From assembly GCF_002531755.2 (NCBI RefSeq), contig NZ_CP034998.1:2418001-2482000 (forward strand): DNA of 64,000 bases, written 5' to 3'. Each line of letters starts with the position of its first letter. The first letter of the stretch is position 1. The notes beneath the pieces are model-generated. The model did not search any database. It worked only from the letters and a program-made list of their open reading frames with translations, and had not been told where the DNA came from. Both the position numbers and the translations under genes were made by a program. The stretch comes from Rhizobium acidisoli (GTDB taxonomy: Bacteria > Pseudomonadota > Alphaproteobacteria > Rhizobiales > Rhizobiaceae). Shown here piece after piece: positions 52,633-61,752 of the stretch.

Positions 52633-54045
52633 ATGGTGCAGAAAGCAGTACGGATGAACGAAGGACGCACACGGGTGGAGATGGTCGTCTCAACGATCAG
52701 GCAGCGCATTGCCGGCCGCAGCCTGACGCCCGGCGCAAGATTGCCTTCCGTCCGAGGTCTGGCCGCGACATTGAAGCTGTCAACTTCGACTGTGGTGGAT
52801 GCCTATGAGCGTCTCGTCGCCGAAGGGGCGATCCTCGCAAGGCCGGGCTCGGGATTTTACGTCGCCAACCAGGCCGCCCCCTTTGCGCTCGCCGAGGCCG
52901 GGCCGAAGCTCGACCGCGCCGTCGATCCCTTCTGGATATCCCGGCAATCGCTGGAGGCTGATGAAACCGATCTGAAGCCCGGCTGCGGCTGGCTGCCGCC
53001 TTCCTGGCTGCCAGGGGAAGGCATACGCCGCGGGTTGAGAACCCTTGCCCGCGCCGATCAGCCGGCGCTTGCCGAGTACGGCTCGCCGCTCGGCCTGCCG
53101 CCATTGCGCCAGCTGATTTCGCGGCGCATGGGCGAACGCGGCATCGAAGCCTCTCCCGATCAGATCATGCTCGCCGATTCCGGCACGCAGGCGATCGATC
53201 TGCTCTGCCGCTTCCTGCTGGAACCCAGCGACACGGTGCTGGTCGACGACCCCTGCTATTTCAATTTCCATGCGCTGCTGCGCGCCCACCGCGCAAAGAT
53301 CGTCGGCGTCCCCTATACGCCCTCCGGTCCCGATATCGAGCTGTTTGCCCAAGTCGTCGCCGAACATCGGCCGCGGCTCTACATCACCAACTCCGCCATC
53401 CACAATCCGACTGGTGCAACGCTTTCCCCGGTGACGGCCCATCGGCTTCTGAAACTCGCCGATCAGTTCGACCTCACCATCATCGAGGACGATATCTTCG
53501 CCGATTTCGAATATACGCCGGCGCCGCGCCTCGCCGCTTTCGACGGCCTCGATCGGGTCATCCACATCGGCAGCTTTTCGAAGACCCTGTCGGCCTCGGC
53601 CCGCTGCGGCTTCGTCGCTGCCAAACCGGAATGGATCGATGGCCTGACCGACCTCAAGATCGCCACCTCCTTCGGCGGCGGCCGGTTGACGGCGGAACTG
53701 GTGCTGAACGTCTTGAGCGACGGCAGCTATCGGAAACACACGGAAATGCTGAGACAACGGCTCTCCCGGGCGATGAGCGAGGTCTCGGCCAAGCTGAAGG
53801 GCCTGGGGATAACGCCCTGGCTGGAGCCTCAGGCCGGTATGTTCCTCTGGTGCCGCCTGCCGAACGGTATCGATGCGGCTGATGTGGCCCGCGCCGCGCT
53901 GGAAAGGAAGATCGTGCTGGCCCCCGGCAACGCTTTCAGCTTGTCACAATCGGCAACGAATTTCATGCGGTTCAATGTGTCGCAGATGTTGGATGCAAGA
54001 GTGTTCGAGGTGCTGGGGGATGTGTTGGGGAGGCAGGGGACGTGA
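52633..54045 (+). CDS. MocR/PdxR-type regulator (GntR HTH fused to PLP aminotransferase)
   Basis: About 470 aa from ATG 52633; other in-frame starts at 52567 and 52654 are possible and no ribosome site decides. The GntR winged HTH covers about residues 12-80 (GARLPSVRGLAATLKLSTST, then VDAYERLVAEG). The class I aminotransferase part contains SGTQAIDLLCRFL, the HNPTGA loop and the PLP lysine in SFSKTLSASARCGFV. These regulators bind an aldimine or amino acid through PLP. It is divergent from the EamA exporter, its likely target. Confidence 0.9.
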   Translation: MVQKAVRMNEGRTRVEMVVSTIRQRIAGRSLTPGARLPSVRGLAATLKLSTSTVVDAYERLVAEGAILARPGSGFYVANQAAPFALAEAGPKLDRAVDPFWISRQSLEADETDLKPGCGWLPPSWLPGEGIRRGLRTLARADQPALAEYGSPLGLPPLRQLISRRMGERGIEASPDQIMLADSGTQAIDLLCRFLLEPSDTVLVDDPCYFNFHALLRAHRAKIVGVPYTPSGPDIELFAQVVAEHRPRLYITNSAIHNPTGATLSPVTAHRLLKLADQFDLTIIEDDIFADFEYTPAPRLAAFDGLDRVIHIGSFSKTLSASARCGFVAAKPEWIDGLTDLKIATSFGGGRLTAELVLNVLSDGSYRKHTEMLRQRLSRAMSEVSAKLKGLGITPWLEPQAGMFLWCRLPNGIDAADVARAALERKIVLAPGNAFSLSQSATNFMRFNVSQMLDARVFEVLGDVLGRQGT

Positions 54046-54099
54046 GAGACCGAGCCAGTTGCGGCGAGCATTATTGCGGGCGCGGCATCCTCCAACCTC

Positions 54100-54222
54100 C
54101 CTCATCCTGAGGTGCCCCGTAGGGGCCTCGAAGGACACGCTCAACGCCGCTTCTTGCATGTATCGAACGCAGGAACACCCGCCTCGTCCTTCGAGGCCCC
54201 TACGGGGCACCTCAGGATGAGG
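54100..54222. repeat. Perfect inverted pair of RIME-like units (family A)
   Basis: 36-bp arms at 54100-54135 and 54187-54222 are exact complements (CCTCATCCTGAGGTGCCCCG..., and back), with a 51-base loop. The best-preserved copy in the window. Confidence 0.85.
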
Positions 54223-54252
54223 CTCTCTTGAAGGCCGTGCACCAACCTCTCC

Positions 54253-54400
54253 TCCTCCGTCATTCCTGCGCTTGTCACAGGAATCCAGCGCGCCCAAGTC
54301 CTTGGGCGCAGGAGACTCTTCTTCGCGGTCGTGGTGAGTCATTCACGGCGCAGACGCGCCGTGGCTGGATTCCTGTGACAAGCGCAGGAATGACGGAGGA
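54253..54400. repeat. Long inverted repeat (family B)
   Basis: Perfect 36-bp arms at 54253-54288 and 54365-54400 (CATTCCTGCGCTTGTCACAG... and back), enclosing the same two inner hairpins, GCGCCCAAGTCCTTGGGCGC and CACGGCGCAGACGCGCCGTG, as the copy at 23861-23997. Together with the family-A pair it fills the 424-base gap 54046-54469; no gene there. Confidence 0.85.
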
Positions 54401-54469
54401 GAGGGTTAGGCGCTAGTCGATGCCTGGCCAGGGCCGCACGGCGCACCCTCCATCATCGCCCAAGCCCCC

Positions 54470-54871
54470 TCAAAACGACCGATTGACCGCCTTGTCGTTC
54501 TCCAGCCGCGTCACGCAGCCTTCGAGCTTGGCGAGCAGCAGGTCGAAATCGAGCGGTTTCGTCAGGTAGTCCGCCGCACCGGCGCGAAGGCCGGCAAGCG
54601 TGTTTTCCCGGTCGGTCAGCGCCGTCAGCAGGATGAAGGGGATGTTGGAGAGCTCGGGGTGGTTGATCTGAATTTCGGCCAGAAGCTGGTGCCCGTCCAT
54701 GACCGGCATGGAAATATCGCTGATGACGATGTCGGGCCATTTCGACAGGATCATTTCCAGCCCTTCGGCGCCATTCGAGGCCTCGAGCGTCCTGTAGCCG
54801 GCTTCGGTCAACTCTTCGACAAGGAGGTTCCGGATCTCGACTTCATCTTCTATGCACAGGACTGTAACCAT
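54470..54871 (-). CDS. Single-domain response regulator (CheY-like)
   Basis: A 133-aa receiver. Acidic pocket E8-D9, phospho-acceptor D52 in DIVISDISMPVMDG, conserved Thr in LLTAL and Lys in DYLTKP near 105. No output domain is attached. It begins 10 bases after the histidine-kinase stop, so the two form a two-component pair; the receiver may act by protein contact or pass phosphate to another protein. The last residues (LENDKAVNRSF) are a short helix tail. Confidence 0.9.
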   Translation of the reverse strand: MVTVLCIEDEVEIRNLLVEELTEAGYRTLEASNGAEGLEMILSKWPDIVISDISMPVMDGHQLLAEIQINHPELSNIPFILLTALTDRENTLAGLRAGAADYLTKPLDFDLLLAKLEGCVTRLENDKAVNRSF

Positions 54872-54881
54872 AAGCTTTTCC

Positions 54882-56576
54882 CTAAGCTGCGACGTGTTGA
54901 TCCGACAATAGAGACCCTATTGGCAGGCGAATGATAAATGTTGTGCCCTTGCCGAGCTCGCTCGTCACCTCGACGGTGCCGCCATGCAGTTCGACGACCT
55001 GCTTGACGACGTTGAGCCCGATACCGGTTCCGGCAATGCCCGTCGCGCTGCGGGCGCGGTAATAGGGCTGAAACAGCTTCGGCAGATCATCCGCATCCAT
55101 GCCGATGCCGCTGTCGATGATGGCGATCTCCAGCGTCTTTTCATCAACCCGGGCGCGAACATGGATATCGGGTGCATTGGGCGAATATTTGACGGCGTTC
55201 GAAATCAGGTTGGTGAAGACCTGCTCCATCGCGCTGCGGTCGAACGTCAAACCCTCGGGTATGGGCTCGAGATCGAGATGGAACAGATGCGAGCGGCTGA
55301 GGTGGCGCTGCCTGTCGCAGCAGGTGACGAGCAAGGCTTTCAGATCGCCCTCGCTCCGCTTCAGTGTAATCTGTCCGGTTTCGAGCCGGCCACTGGCGAG
55401 GATGCTCTCCATCAGATCGACCATGCGTACCACCGCGCTGCGGATCACGCCGGCTTTTTCGTGAACGTAATCGCCGCTGACATTGGTGGTCGAGCGGCAG
55501 AGCCGCTGGGCCGCGGCGTCGATGATTGCGAGCGGCGTGCGAAACTCGTGCGACGCCATGGCGACGAACTGGCGCTGGAGCGCATTCACCTGGCGCTCGT
55601 GCACGAGCAGCCGGTCCAGCTCCTCCCTCTGCCGTTCGATTTCGGCCGTTCGATCGGCCACCATCTCTTCCAGGTGGTTGCGGTGGTGGGTGAGCTCAGC
55701 CTGGCTGTCCAGCAGGGTCAGCGAGGTCCGATGCAGACCGCGTCCGAGCCAGAAGACGACAGCGATCAGCAGTGCCAGGCAGCCAAGCCCGGCCGGCGCG
55801 ATCTGTTGAAAGAGCATGAATCCGGGCAGGATCGGCGGCCATACGAGATAACCGATCGTGCCGCCGTCATGGGACAAGACCGGCACTTGGACCCGTTCGT
55901 CATTGCTTTTCGACGCGAAATGCAGCCCTTCGAGGCGCGCATAATGGGCGATGCTTTCGGCGGCTTTTCCATCGATGAACTTGACCGAGATGGCGATGAA
56001 CTCCTGGCCGGCCTCGATCTGCATTCTGGCCGAGCTCGGCAGAATGGGCCGCGCGCTTGCGATCGCCGGCCGATTGCCAATCATGATCGTGCGAACCGTC
56101 GCCAGCTGACCAAGCGGTTTGGTGCCGGGCTTTGCCGCCTGCTCGACGAGAACCGCGCGCATCTCTCCGGCAAGCGTGGTCATTTCTTGGCCGTCGTCGC
56201 TGCCAAGCCGCGGCGGCATGGCATCCGCGCCGTCGCGGAACGCAAACATCAGGCGATTAGTATCGTCGAAGATATAGGTCCTGTCGTGCCCGAAATACTG
56301 GCTCGTCCACCGGCCGATATTGTCGAGCAGCCATTCATGGTTCCGCTGCTTGGCATAAAGGAAGGCGTCGTCCCATTTGGCAACGCTTTCCTGTTCCCGG
56401 GGAAGCGCCGCGATCTGTTCTTCCAGTCCCTGCCGGACAAAATCGGCCTGCCGGCGGAGCGAGAGATCATCGACCTTTATGGCGGCGAGCCACGCAAATC
56501 CGCACAGCAACACAGCCGCCGCACAGGTGAGTGTCACCAAGACGAATGTAATGTGGGATGTTAGCCTGACCTTCAA
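54882..56576 (-). CDS. Membrane sensor histidine kinase with CHASE4-like domain
   Basis: About 564 aa. A TTG at 56574-56576 (reading MKVRLTSHITFVLV) is preferred because AAAAGG lies nine bases upstream; the frame is open to another TTG at 56624. Two transmembrane helices (about 10-35 and 260-285) enclose a periplasmic CHASE4-like sensor (SVAKWDDAFLYAKQRNHEWL). A coiled coil leads to the phospho-His box FVAMASHEFRTPLAII, then N-box NLISNAVKYSPN, G1 IDSGIGMDADDL, F and G2 boxes (GTGIGLNVVK). Signals to the receiver encoded next. Confidence 0.88.
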   Translation of the reverse strand: MKVRLTSHITFVLVTLTCAAAVLLCGFAWLAAIKVDDLSLRRQADFVRQGLEEQIAALPREQESVAKWDDAFLYAKQRNHEWLLDNIGRWTSQYFGHDRTYIFDDTNRLMFAFRDGADAMPPRLGSDDGQEMTTLAGEMRAVLVEQAAKPGTKPLGQLATVRTIMIGNRPAIASARPILPSSARMQIEAGQEFIAISVKFIDGKAAESIAHYARLEGLHFASKSNDERVQVPVLSHDGGTIGYLVWPPILPGFMLFQQIAPAGLGCLALLIAVVFWLGRGLHRTSLTLLDSQAELTHHRNHLEEMVADRTAEIERQREELDRLLVHERQVNALQRQFVAMASHEFRTPLAIIDAAAQRLCRSTTNVSGDYVHEKAGVIRSAVVRMVDLMESILASGRLETGQITLKRSEGDLKALLVTCCDRQRHLSRSHLFHLDLEPIPEGLTFDRSAMEQVFTNLISNAVKYSPNAPDIHVRARVDEKTLEIAIIDSGIGMDADDLPKLFQPYYRARSATGIAGTGIGLNVVKQVVELHGGTVEVTSELGKGTTFIIRLPIGSLLSDQHVAA

Positions 56577-56708
56577 TATCTGCAACCTTTTGACGGCGCC
56601 TGCTGCCGAGAAATTGACACGCAAAGGTTGACGGACCGTGAATTATGCGCTCCCCTGCGCCCCGCGACATGTCTCCACAGGCATTCGCGATATTCGAAGG
56701 AGAAGCGC

Positions 56709-57243
56709 ATGGACGCCACCGCGTCGGATATGTCAGGCATCAGGATCGAACCGATTTGCTGCCGCGCACATCGACAGCTTTCATCGCGCGCTCGACGTTG
56801 TCGCGCGGGAGAAAAAATACCTGTCCATGCTTGAGGCAACGCCGCTGCCGGATACGCGCGCCTTCGTGATGGGCATGATTGCAAAAGCCAATCCGCAATT
56901 CGTTGCTATCGCGCAAGACGAGGTCGTCGGCTGGTGCGACATCGACCGGCATTTCTTCCCGTCGCACGCCCATCGCGGCAAGCTCGGAATGGGGATCCTT
57001 CCGGCCTATCGCGGCCAGGGGCTCGGACAAAAACTCATCGAGACGACATTGAGAGCCGCGCAGGAGGCCGGCTTTCTCCGGGTCGAACTCGATGTTTACC
57101 AGGACAATCACCGGGCGATCGCCCTCTATGAAAAAATGGGGTTCGTGCGCGAGGGCATAATCTGGCGCGCCGCGCGTATCGACGGCCGGTTCATCGATGC
57201 GATCGGCATGGCGCTTTTGTTCGATGAGGATGGGCCTGCGTAG
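56709..57243 (+). pseudogene. GNAT acetyltransferase with an N-terminal frameshift
   Basis: ATG 56709 has AAGGAG six bases upstream and reads MDATASDMSGIRIEPI, the expected opening of this GNAT family, but then runs out of frame and stops. The rest, in the next frame from about 56758 to 57243, reads AAHIDSFHRALDVVAREKKY through motif A (GILPAYRGQGLGQKLIE) to MALLFDEDGPA. Dropping one T from the TTT at 56755-56757 joins the two parts into a normal 177-aa enzyme. Either a real inactivating +1 frameshift, a sequencing error in a short run, or use of another start within the upstream open frame (from 56638). Confidence 0.7.
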
Positions 57244-57289
57244 GCGATGAGGATGCGGCGCTTAATAGCGGACCCAGGAGGATGCGCGC

Positions 57290-57712
57290 AGCCTCCAATC
57301 GAGCCGCATCCTTAGGTGCCCCGCAGGGCCTCGATGGACGAGGCGAGCGTGCAGACGTCAGATGGATGCAAGAAGCAGCCTTGCGGCGCGTGCTTCGAGG
57401 CTCCGCCCTATGGGCTACGCGCCTCAGCATGAGGGGCGTTGGAGGATGCCGCGCGTGCAATCGCGGGCGTTGGGGGATGCCGCCGCCCAATAGCAGGCGG
57501 TGGATTTTGCTCCGGCTACTGTTTCGCCACCGTCTCGCGTCAGCGCCCAAGAGAGCCTCATCCTGAGGTGCCCCGAAGGGGCCTCGAAGGACGAGGCGGG
57601 TGTGCCAACGTGGGATGTTGAACGATGCAAGAAGCACCGTTGCGGCACTGCTTCGAGGCTCCGCCCTGCGGGCTGCGCACCTCAGCATGAGGAGCGCTGG
57701 TGGGGGCCGCAC
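57290..57712. repeat. Cluster of RIME-like repeats (family A)
   Basis: Alternating units: forward with ATCCTTAGGTGCCCCGCAGG near 57307, reversed TTCGAGGCTCCGCCCTATGG near 57391, forward GAGAGCCTCATCCTGAGGTG near 57551, and reversed TTCGAGGCTCCGCCCTGCGG near 57653 ending in CTCAGCATGAGGAGCGC. They fill the 494-base gap 57244-57737; no gene is present. Confidence 0.78.
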
Positions 57713-57737
57713 TCTCTCCATAAGAGGCTCTTCCGCC

Positions 57738-58370
57738 TCACCCCGGCCGGCGCACCGCGCGGATCTTCCCGCTGCCGCCGCCTCCGCAGAAGAAGCAGTC
57801 GCCGCCGTCGGACTCGAGGCCGGAGACGCCGGTGCCTTCGGGCATGTCGAGCCGCTCCAGCACCTCTCCGGTTTCCGGATTGATGCGCCTGACGTCGCTG
57901 TCGTCGCCCTCCCAGGTGCCGTGCCAGAGCTGGCCGTCGACCCAGGTCACGCCGGTGACGACGCGGTTGGATTCGATGGTGCGGAGGATCTTGCCGGTTT
58001 CGGGATCGATCTGATGGATCCTGCGGCCGCGATGCTGGCCAACCCAGAGCGTGCCCTCGGCCCAGGCGAGGCCGGAATCGCCGCCATTGCCGGGTGCCGG
58101 GATGGTGGAAAGGATATGGCCGGTCTTCGGGTCGATCTTGTGAATGACGTCCTCGGCGATCTGATAAAGGAACTCTCCGTCGAAAGCGGTCCCGGCATGC
58201 GAGGCGACCTCGATGGAGCGCACCACCTCGCCGCTTGCGGGATCGAGCGCGTTCAGTTTGTCGCCCGAAGCGAACCAGACGTGCTCGCCGTCGAAGGTGA
58301 CGCCGTTGACGCGCTCAGCGCCGAGAAAAGGCCCATATTCACGCAGGATATTCGCAGCTGATTTTTTCAT
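57738..58370 (-). CDS. Beta-propeller (YncE/PQQ-like) protein
   Basis: A 210-aa protein; ATG 58368-58370 (MKKSAANILREYG) has AAGGAAGAG just upstream. It consists of about five short repeats with the pattern W-x-G followed by I-x-x-(I/L)-(D/N)-P-x-(T/S)-G, for example IHKIDPKTGHIL, IHQIDPETGKIL and VRRINPETGEVL, which are blades of a propeller. No signal peptide. A Cys-rich glycine loop DCFFCGGGGSGK is near the end. Similar proteins are annotated as PQQ-like repeat or glutamine-cyclotransferase-like; no activity can be claimed. Divergent neighbours are unrelated. Confidence 0.72.
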   Translation of the reverse strand: MKKSAANILREYGPFLGAERVNGVTFDGEHVWFASGDKLNALDPASGEVVRSIEVASHAGTAFDGEFLYQIAEDVIHKIDPKTGHILSTIPAPGNGGDSGLAWAEGTLWVGQHRGRRIHQIDPETGKILRTIESNRVVTGVTWVDGQLWHGTWEGDDSDVRRINPETGEVLERLDMPEGTGVSGLESDGGDCFFCGGGGSGKIRAVRRPG

Positions 58371-58414
58371 CTCTTCCTTCCCGATCACTCCGGTTCTTTA
58401 TAACTCGAGCGATC

Positions 58415-59635
58415 CTAATCGCTCGGCAGCGGCCCGGGGAGTAACAAGATCGTCGGGAAACCAGGCAGCGGCGCGCTCATCCAGCGCCGTGCCCGCCCGC
58501 GCCCCAGCGATTGGACCTTGCCTTCACCGGCCAGCGAATCCAGCGCCCGCTGCACGGTGCGGGGGCTGGCCGCGAGCGCAATCGCCAGCGCCGAACTCGA
58601 CCACGCCTCCCCATCGGCCAGAAACGCGAGCACCGCACCATGCGCCCCTTCGACGAGGGGCGCCAGCACGGCAATCTCCCGGGCACCGCGCGGGGAAAGC
58701 GCAAAACCGCGCTTTGTCGCCGAAACCTCCGCCAGTCCCCGCAGTTCAGCGCGCAGCCGGCCGATCTCGACCCGCAGCCGGGCGCGATGCGATTCATCGG
58801 CATGTTTGCCGCGGAAGGCGCGGGCAATCAGCGTACCCCTTGCCACATCCCCCGGCCAGGCTTCGGCGAGTGTGCGGGCAAGTGCAAACAGCACCGGCCG
58901 AGTCGCGAGCGAGACGGCAGTGCCCGCATTCCACACCACATGGCGGCAGGCATCGACGACGAGGGTGCTGGAGGAAAGCAGCGCTTCCACCTCGGTCAGC
59001 AACAGCGGGTGCTCCCGTCCGTGCGAGATCAGCCGCGCCGCCGGGGTGTCGAGCACCAGCGCGGCGGTTTCGACCTCCGCCGTCAAAGCGGGGATCGCGG
59101 CCGCGCGCGCCGAAAGCCTTGCCCGGTCGAGGGCGGCGCGAGCTGCCTGCGTCTGCAGGCGCCGAACGGCGATGCCGGCCGCCACCAGTTCGTGGGCAGT
59201 CCGCAGCGCCGGCGGCAGCGGCGCCGGATCGAGTGCTGCGAGCGCACGCTCTGCCTCGTCGAGGCGGCCGATCAGCACCAGCCTGCGAATGGCGACATTG
59301 CCCGCATGGGCGGCATTGACCCTGTCGCCATGCGCTTCCAGCACCCTGCGCGCCGATTCCAACGCCTTCGGCGGCCAGATGAGATCGCGTGAGACAAGCG
59401 CGATCTCGGCCTCGGCGACCACGCATCGCGCCCGCGCCACCGCCTCCCGCGGTCCGAAGGCGCGCGCCGCACTCTTCAATAGCGCCTTGGCGCGGACGAG
59501 GTCACCGAGTTGAGCCATCGCAATGCCGCGCAACGCCAGCGCCGGTGCGTCGTCGCGCAGCGCCACCCGCTTCAGCGCGCCAAGCGCATCACCCGATGCC
59601 AGCGCCCTCGCGGCGGCTGTGATCAGCGAGTCCAT
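58415..59635 (-). CDS. Helix-turn-helix regulator with large N-terminal helical region
   Basis: A 406-aa Ala and Arg rich protein. Residues 1-260 look like helical repeats (TPR or ARM-like; LASGDALGALKRVALRDDAP), followed by LRVEIGRLRAELRGLAEV, which resembles the trans_reg_C/SARP contact region, and a C-terminal winged helix (SSSALAIALAASPRTVQRAL, then DSLAGEGKVQSLGRGRARRW). It is divergent from the DUF899 gene with 118 bases between and probably regulates it. Class not identified further. Confidence 0.75.
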   Translation of the reverse strand: MDSLITAAARALASGDALGALKRVALRDDAPALALRGIAMAQLGDLVRAKALLKSAARAFGPREAVARARCVVAEAEIALVSRDLIWPPKALESARRVLEAHGDRVNAAHAGNVAIRRLVLIGRLDEAERALAALDPAPLPPALRTAHELVAAGIAVRRLQTQAARAALDRARLSARAAAIPALTAEVETAALVLDTPAARLISHGREHPLLLTEVEALLSSSTLVVDACRHVVWNAGTAVSLATRPVLFALARTLAEAWPGDVARGTLIARAFRGKHADESHRARLRVEIGRLRAELRGLAEVSATKRGFALSPRGAREIAVLAPLVEGAHGAVLAFLADGEAWSSSALAIALAASPRTVQRALDSLAGEGKVQSLGRGRARRWMSAPLPGFPTILLLPGPLPSD

Positions 59636-59753
59636 TCAAATCCCGTCACACTTGTCACTCCCGCCATTTCGCTGCCCGGCCGTAATCTGCTTGGGACCGG
59701 CAGGCAACACGCGCCGGATGCTACGACGATAGACAGGCAAAGGAGAAGACCCC

Positions 59754-60551
59754 ATGACGGCACAGCTCAACGCAACACGCCAGCAATGGCTGGCAGCAAG
59801 GCTCGATCTGCTCGAGGAGGAGAAGGAATTGACGCGGCGGAGCGACGCGCTGGCGGTCAAGCGCCAGCAATTGCCGCGTGTTGGGATTGATAAGGAATAC
59901 CGCTTCGACACCGAAGGCGGCAACCTCTCGCTGAAGGATCTCTTCGGCGGCCGTTCGCAGCTGCTCGTCTATCACTTCATGTTCGGGCCTGATTATACCG
60001 CCGGATGCCCGTCCTGCTCCTCGATTGCCGACGGTTTCAATGGCGTCTTCGTCCATCTCGAAAACCACGACGTCGCCTTTTGGGCGGTGTCGCGGGCGCC
60101 GCTGACAAAGCTTCAGGCATTCAAGCAGCGCATGGGCTGGAGCTTCCCCTGGGCCTCGTCCTTCGGCAGCGATTTCAACGGCGATTTCAGCGTCTGGTTC
60201 AGTGCCGAAGATCAGCGCCGGGGCGATATAGAATACAACTACCGGCTTGAGCCGCCGGCCCCCGAACCGCTCGCCGGCCAAACCGTGCAGCAATGGCAGC
60301 AGCCTGACGGAGAAGGCCCGGTTGCCCAAATCGCCGCCATGACCGGCACCGATGTCATGACCTACACCCGCGACCGGCCGGGAGTCAGTGCCTTCGAACT
60401 CGTCGACGGTGCGGTCTATCACAGCTATTCCAGCTATGCCCGCGGCCTGGATGGACTTTGGGGCATGTATCAATGGCTCGACCGCGCGCCCAAGGGCCGC
60501 AACGAAACCGGCATCTGGTGGCGCCATCACGACCGCTACGGCAAGGAGTAA
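59754..60551 (+). CDS. DUF899 thioredoxin-like protein
   Basis: A 265-aa protein, ATG 59754 with AAAGGAG about nine bases before. The thioredoxin-like fold contains YHFMFGPDYTAGCPSCSSIAD, with the redox pair C-PS-C near residue 83, and GMYQWLDRAPKGRNE near the end, all typical of the DUF899 (AhpC-TSA-like) family. Possibly a thiol oxidoreductase in stress or detoxification; not proven. The small membrane protein gene starts five bases after its stop, so they are co-transcribed. Confidence 0.88.
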   Translation: MTAQLNATRQQWLAARLDLLEEEKELTRRSDALAVKRQQLPRVGIDKEYRFDTEGGNLSLKDLFGGRSQLLVYHFMFGPDYTAGCPSCSSIADGFNGVFVHLENHDVAFWAVSRAPLTKLQAFKQRMGWSFPWASSFGSDFNGDFSVWFSAEDQRRGDIEYNYRLEPPAPEPLAGQTVQQWQQPDGEGPVAQIAAMTGTDVMTYTRDRPGVSAFELVDGAVYHSYSSYARGLDGLWGMYQWLDRAPKGRNETGIWWRHHDRYGKE

Positions 60552-60556
60552 CGGCG

Positions 60557-60919
60557 ATGCTGTTTTCCGCCGACACAGCAAAGAGAGACGACGGCAACGC
60601 GTCTCTCAACGCCGCCGAATGGCTGTCGCTGGCAGCCGCCGACGACGGTTCAACTGGCAACCCGAGCGGGAGGTTGAACAATCAGGCCGGCTGCATCGCC
60701 ACCCATACCGCCGACCGGCTATCCCTCGCCGCCGCCCCGACATTCGCGCTCATGGCGCTGCTGACGGCCACCACCGGCAGCGCCGACATGATCTGCACCA
60801 CGACGCCAAATGCATTCCCGATCGGCGGAATGGTCCCGATGTACCTGCTGATGAGCGGCTTCCACCTTGCGCCCTGGCTGCGCCTCGCCGCCGGCTGGCG
60901 AGGCACGGGCCAAAGGTGA
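60557..60919 (+). CDS. Small membrane protein, function unknown
   Basis: A 120-aa protein; ATG 60557 with AAGGAG nine bases upstream, overlapping the end of the DUF899 gene. After a 55-residue polar N-terminus there are two hydrophobic spans: AAAPTFALMALLTATTG (about 58-75) and MVPMYLLMSGFHLAPWLRLA (about 93-112). Similar small two-span proteins recur in Rhizobium next to DUF899-type genes, as far as I recall. May be an inner-membrane partner. No catalytic motif. Confidence 0.6.
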   Translation: MLFSADTAKRDDGNASLNAAEWLSLAAADDGSTGNPSGRLNNQAGCIATHTADRLSLAAAPTFALMALLTATTGSADMICTTTPNAFPIGGMVPMYLLMSGFHLAPWLRLAAGWRGTGQR

Positions 60920-60946
60920 CGGTGCCAACGTCGCGACACCTCCGGT

Positions 60947-60998
60947 CCGTCATTCCTGTTCGCGGGCTTTAACCCGACGGATGTCACAGGAATGACGG
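60947..60998. repeat. Degenerate family-B hairpin
   Basis: TCCGTCATTCCTGT at about 60947 pairs with ACAGGAATGACGGA near 60985-60998, enclosing CGGGCTTTAACCCG. A short relative of the 23861 and 54253 elements, placed after the small membrane protein gene. Confidence 0.6.
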
Positions 60999-61110
60999 AG
61001 ATTGGGTTGCGTTCTCGCCAAACCTTCTGCTGGCGGGCCGATAAATCCCTCGTTTCGCATTGCTCCACTCCGCCGTCTCTGGCTTTACACCCTTACGGAC
61101 GTGAGCAGGT

Positions 61111-61752
61111 TCATGCCCTCACCTCGATAAAGTCGATCGGCCCGCCGGCAACCTCATCGTCGAACACGGCACAGGAAAGCTTGCCGCCGAAGACGCAGCC
61201 GCTGTCGATGTTGGTGCGGTTTCCTGTCGTCACCGGGTTGGACAGTGAGGGAGTATGGCCGTGGACCAGATGTTTGCCCCAATAGTCGCTGGATTGACCG
61301 GGAGGGAACCGCAGCCAGAGAAGATCGCGCTTGGTCTGCCGTTCCAGCGGAAATTCCGGAACAACGCCGGCATGGACAAAGATGCGATATCGATCCACAT
61401 GCATAAGCGGACGATCGCCAGCCCATTGCAAATGCTGAGGCAGAACCCTGCCATCATAGGACATTTCGGTTTCAAGCCCGCCATTGCTGATCCATACGGC
61501 TCTGTCGTCGCTGTCGGCATAGGCAGCGACCATCATGTCCTCATGATTGCCTTTCAAGCAGATCCAGCGCCACGGGCCGGGCGGACCGGCAATGAGCCGG
61601 TCGAGGACACGTCTGCTGTCAGGCCCGCGATCGATATAGTCGCCAAGGAAAACGACTGTACCTTCAGACGCATAAGCCTCCATGCGATCGATCATGCTGT
61701 TCAGTGGATCGATACAGCCGTGGATATCACCGATGGCGAACGTGTAGCGCAT
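61111..61752 (-). CDS. PPP-family metallophosphatase
   Basis: A 213-aa enzyme starting at the ATG at 61750-61752 (MRYTFAIGDIHG). All three phosphoesterase signatures are present: GDIHG at residues 8-12, GDYIDRG about 38-44 and GNHED about 70-74, then the His in VHAGV and HGHTP. This size and layout match bacterial serine/threonine phosphatases (PrpA/lambda type) and ApaH-like enzymes. Two metal ions would hydrolyse phosphoprotein or diadenosine-type substrates; which one cannot be told. Monocistronic. Confidence 0.9.
   Translation of the reverse strand: MRYTFAIGDIHGCIDPLNSMIDRMEAYASEGTVVFLGDYIDRGPDSRRVLDRLIAGPPGPWRWICLKGNHEDMMVAAYADSDDRAVWISNGGLETEMSYDGRVLPQHLQWAGDRPLMHVDRYRIFVHAGVVPEFPLERQTKRDLLWLRFPPGQSSDYWGKHLVHGHTPSLSNPVTTGNRTNIDSGCVFGGKLSCAVFDDEVAGGPIDFIEVRA

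Noticed and set aside
54984..56564. 526-codon plus-strand open frame
   Set aside because: Shadow of the histidine kinase, whose motifs on the minus strand are complete.
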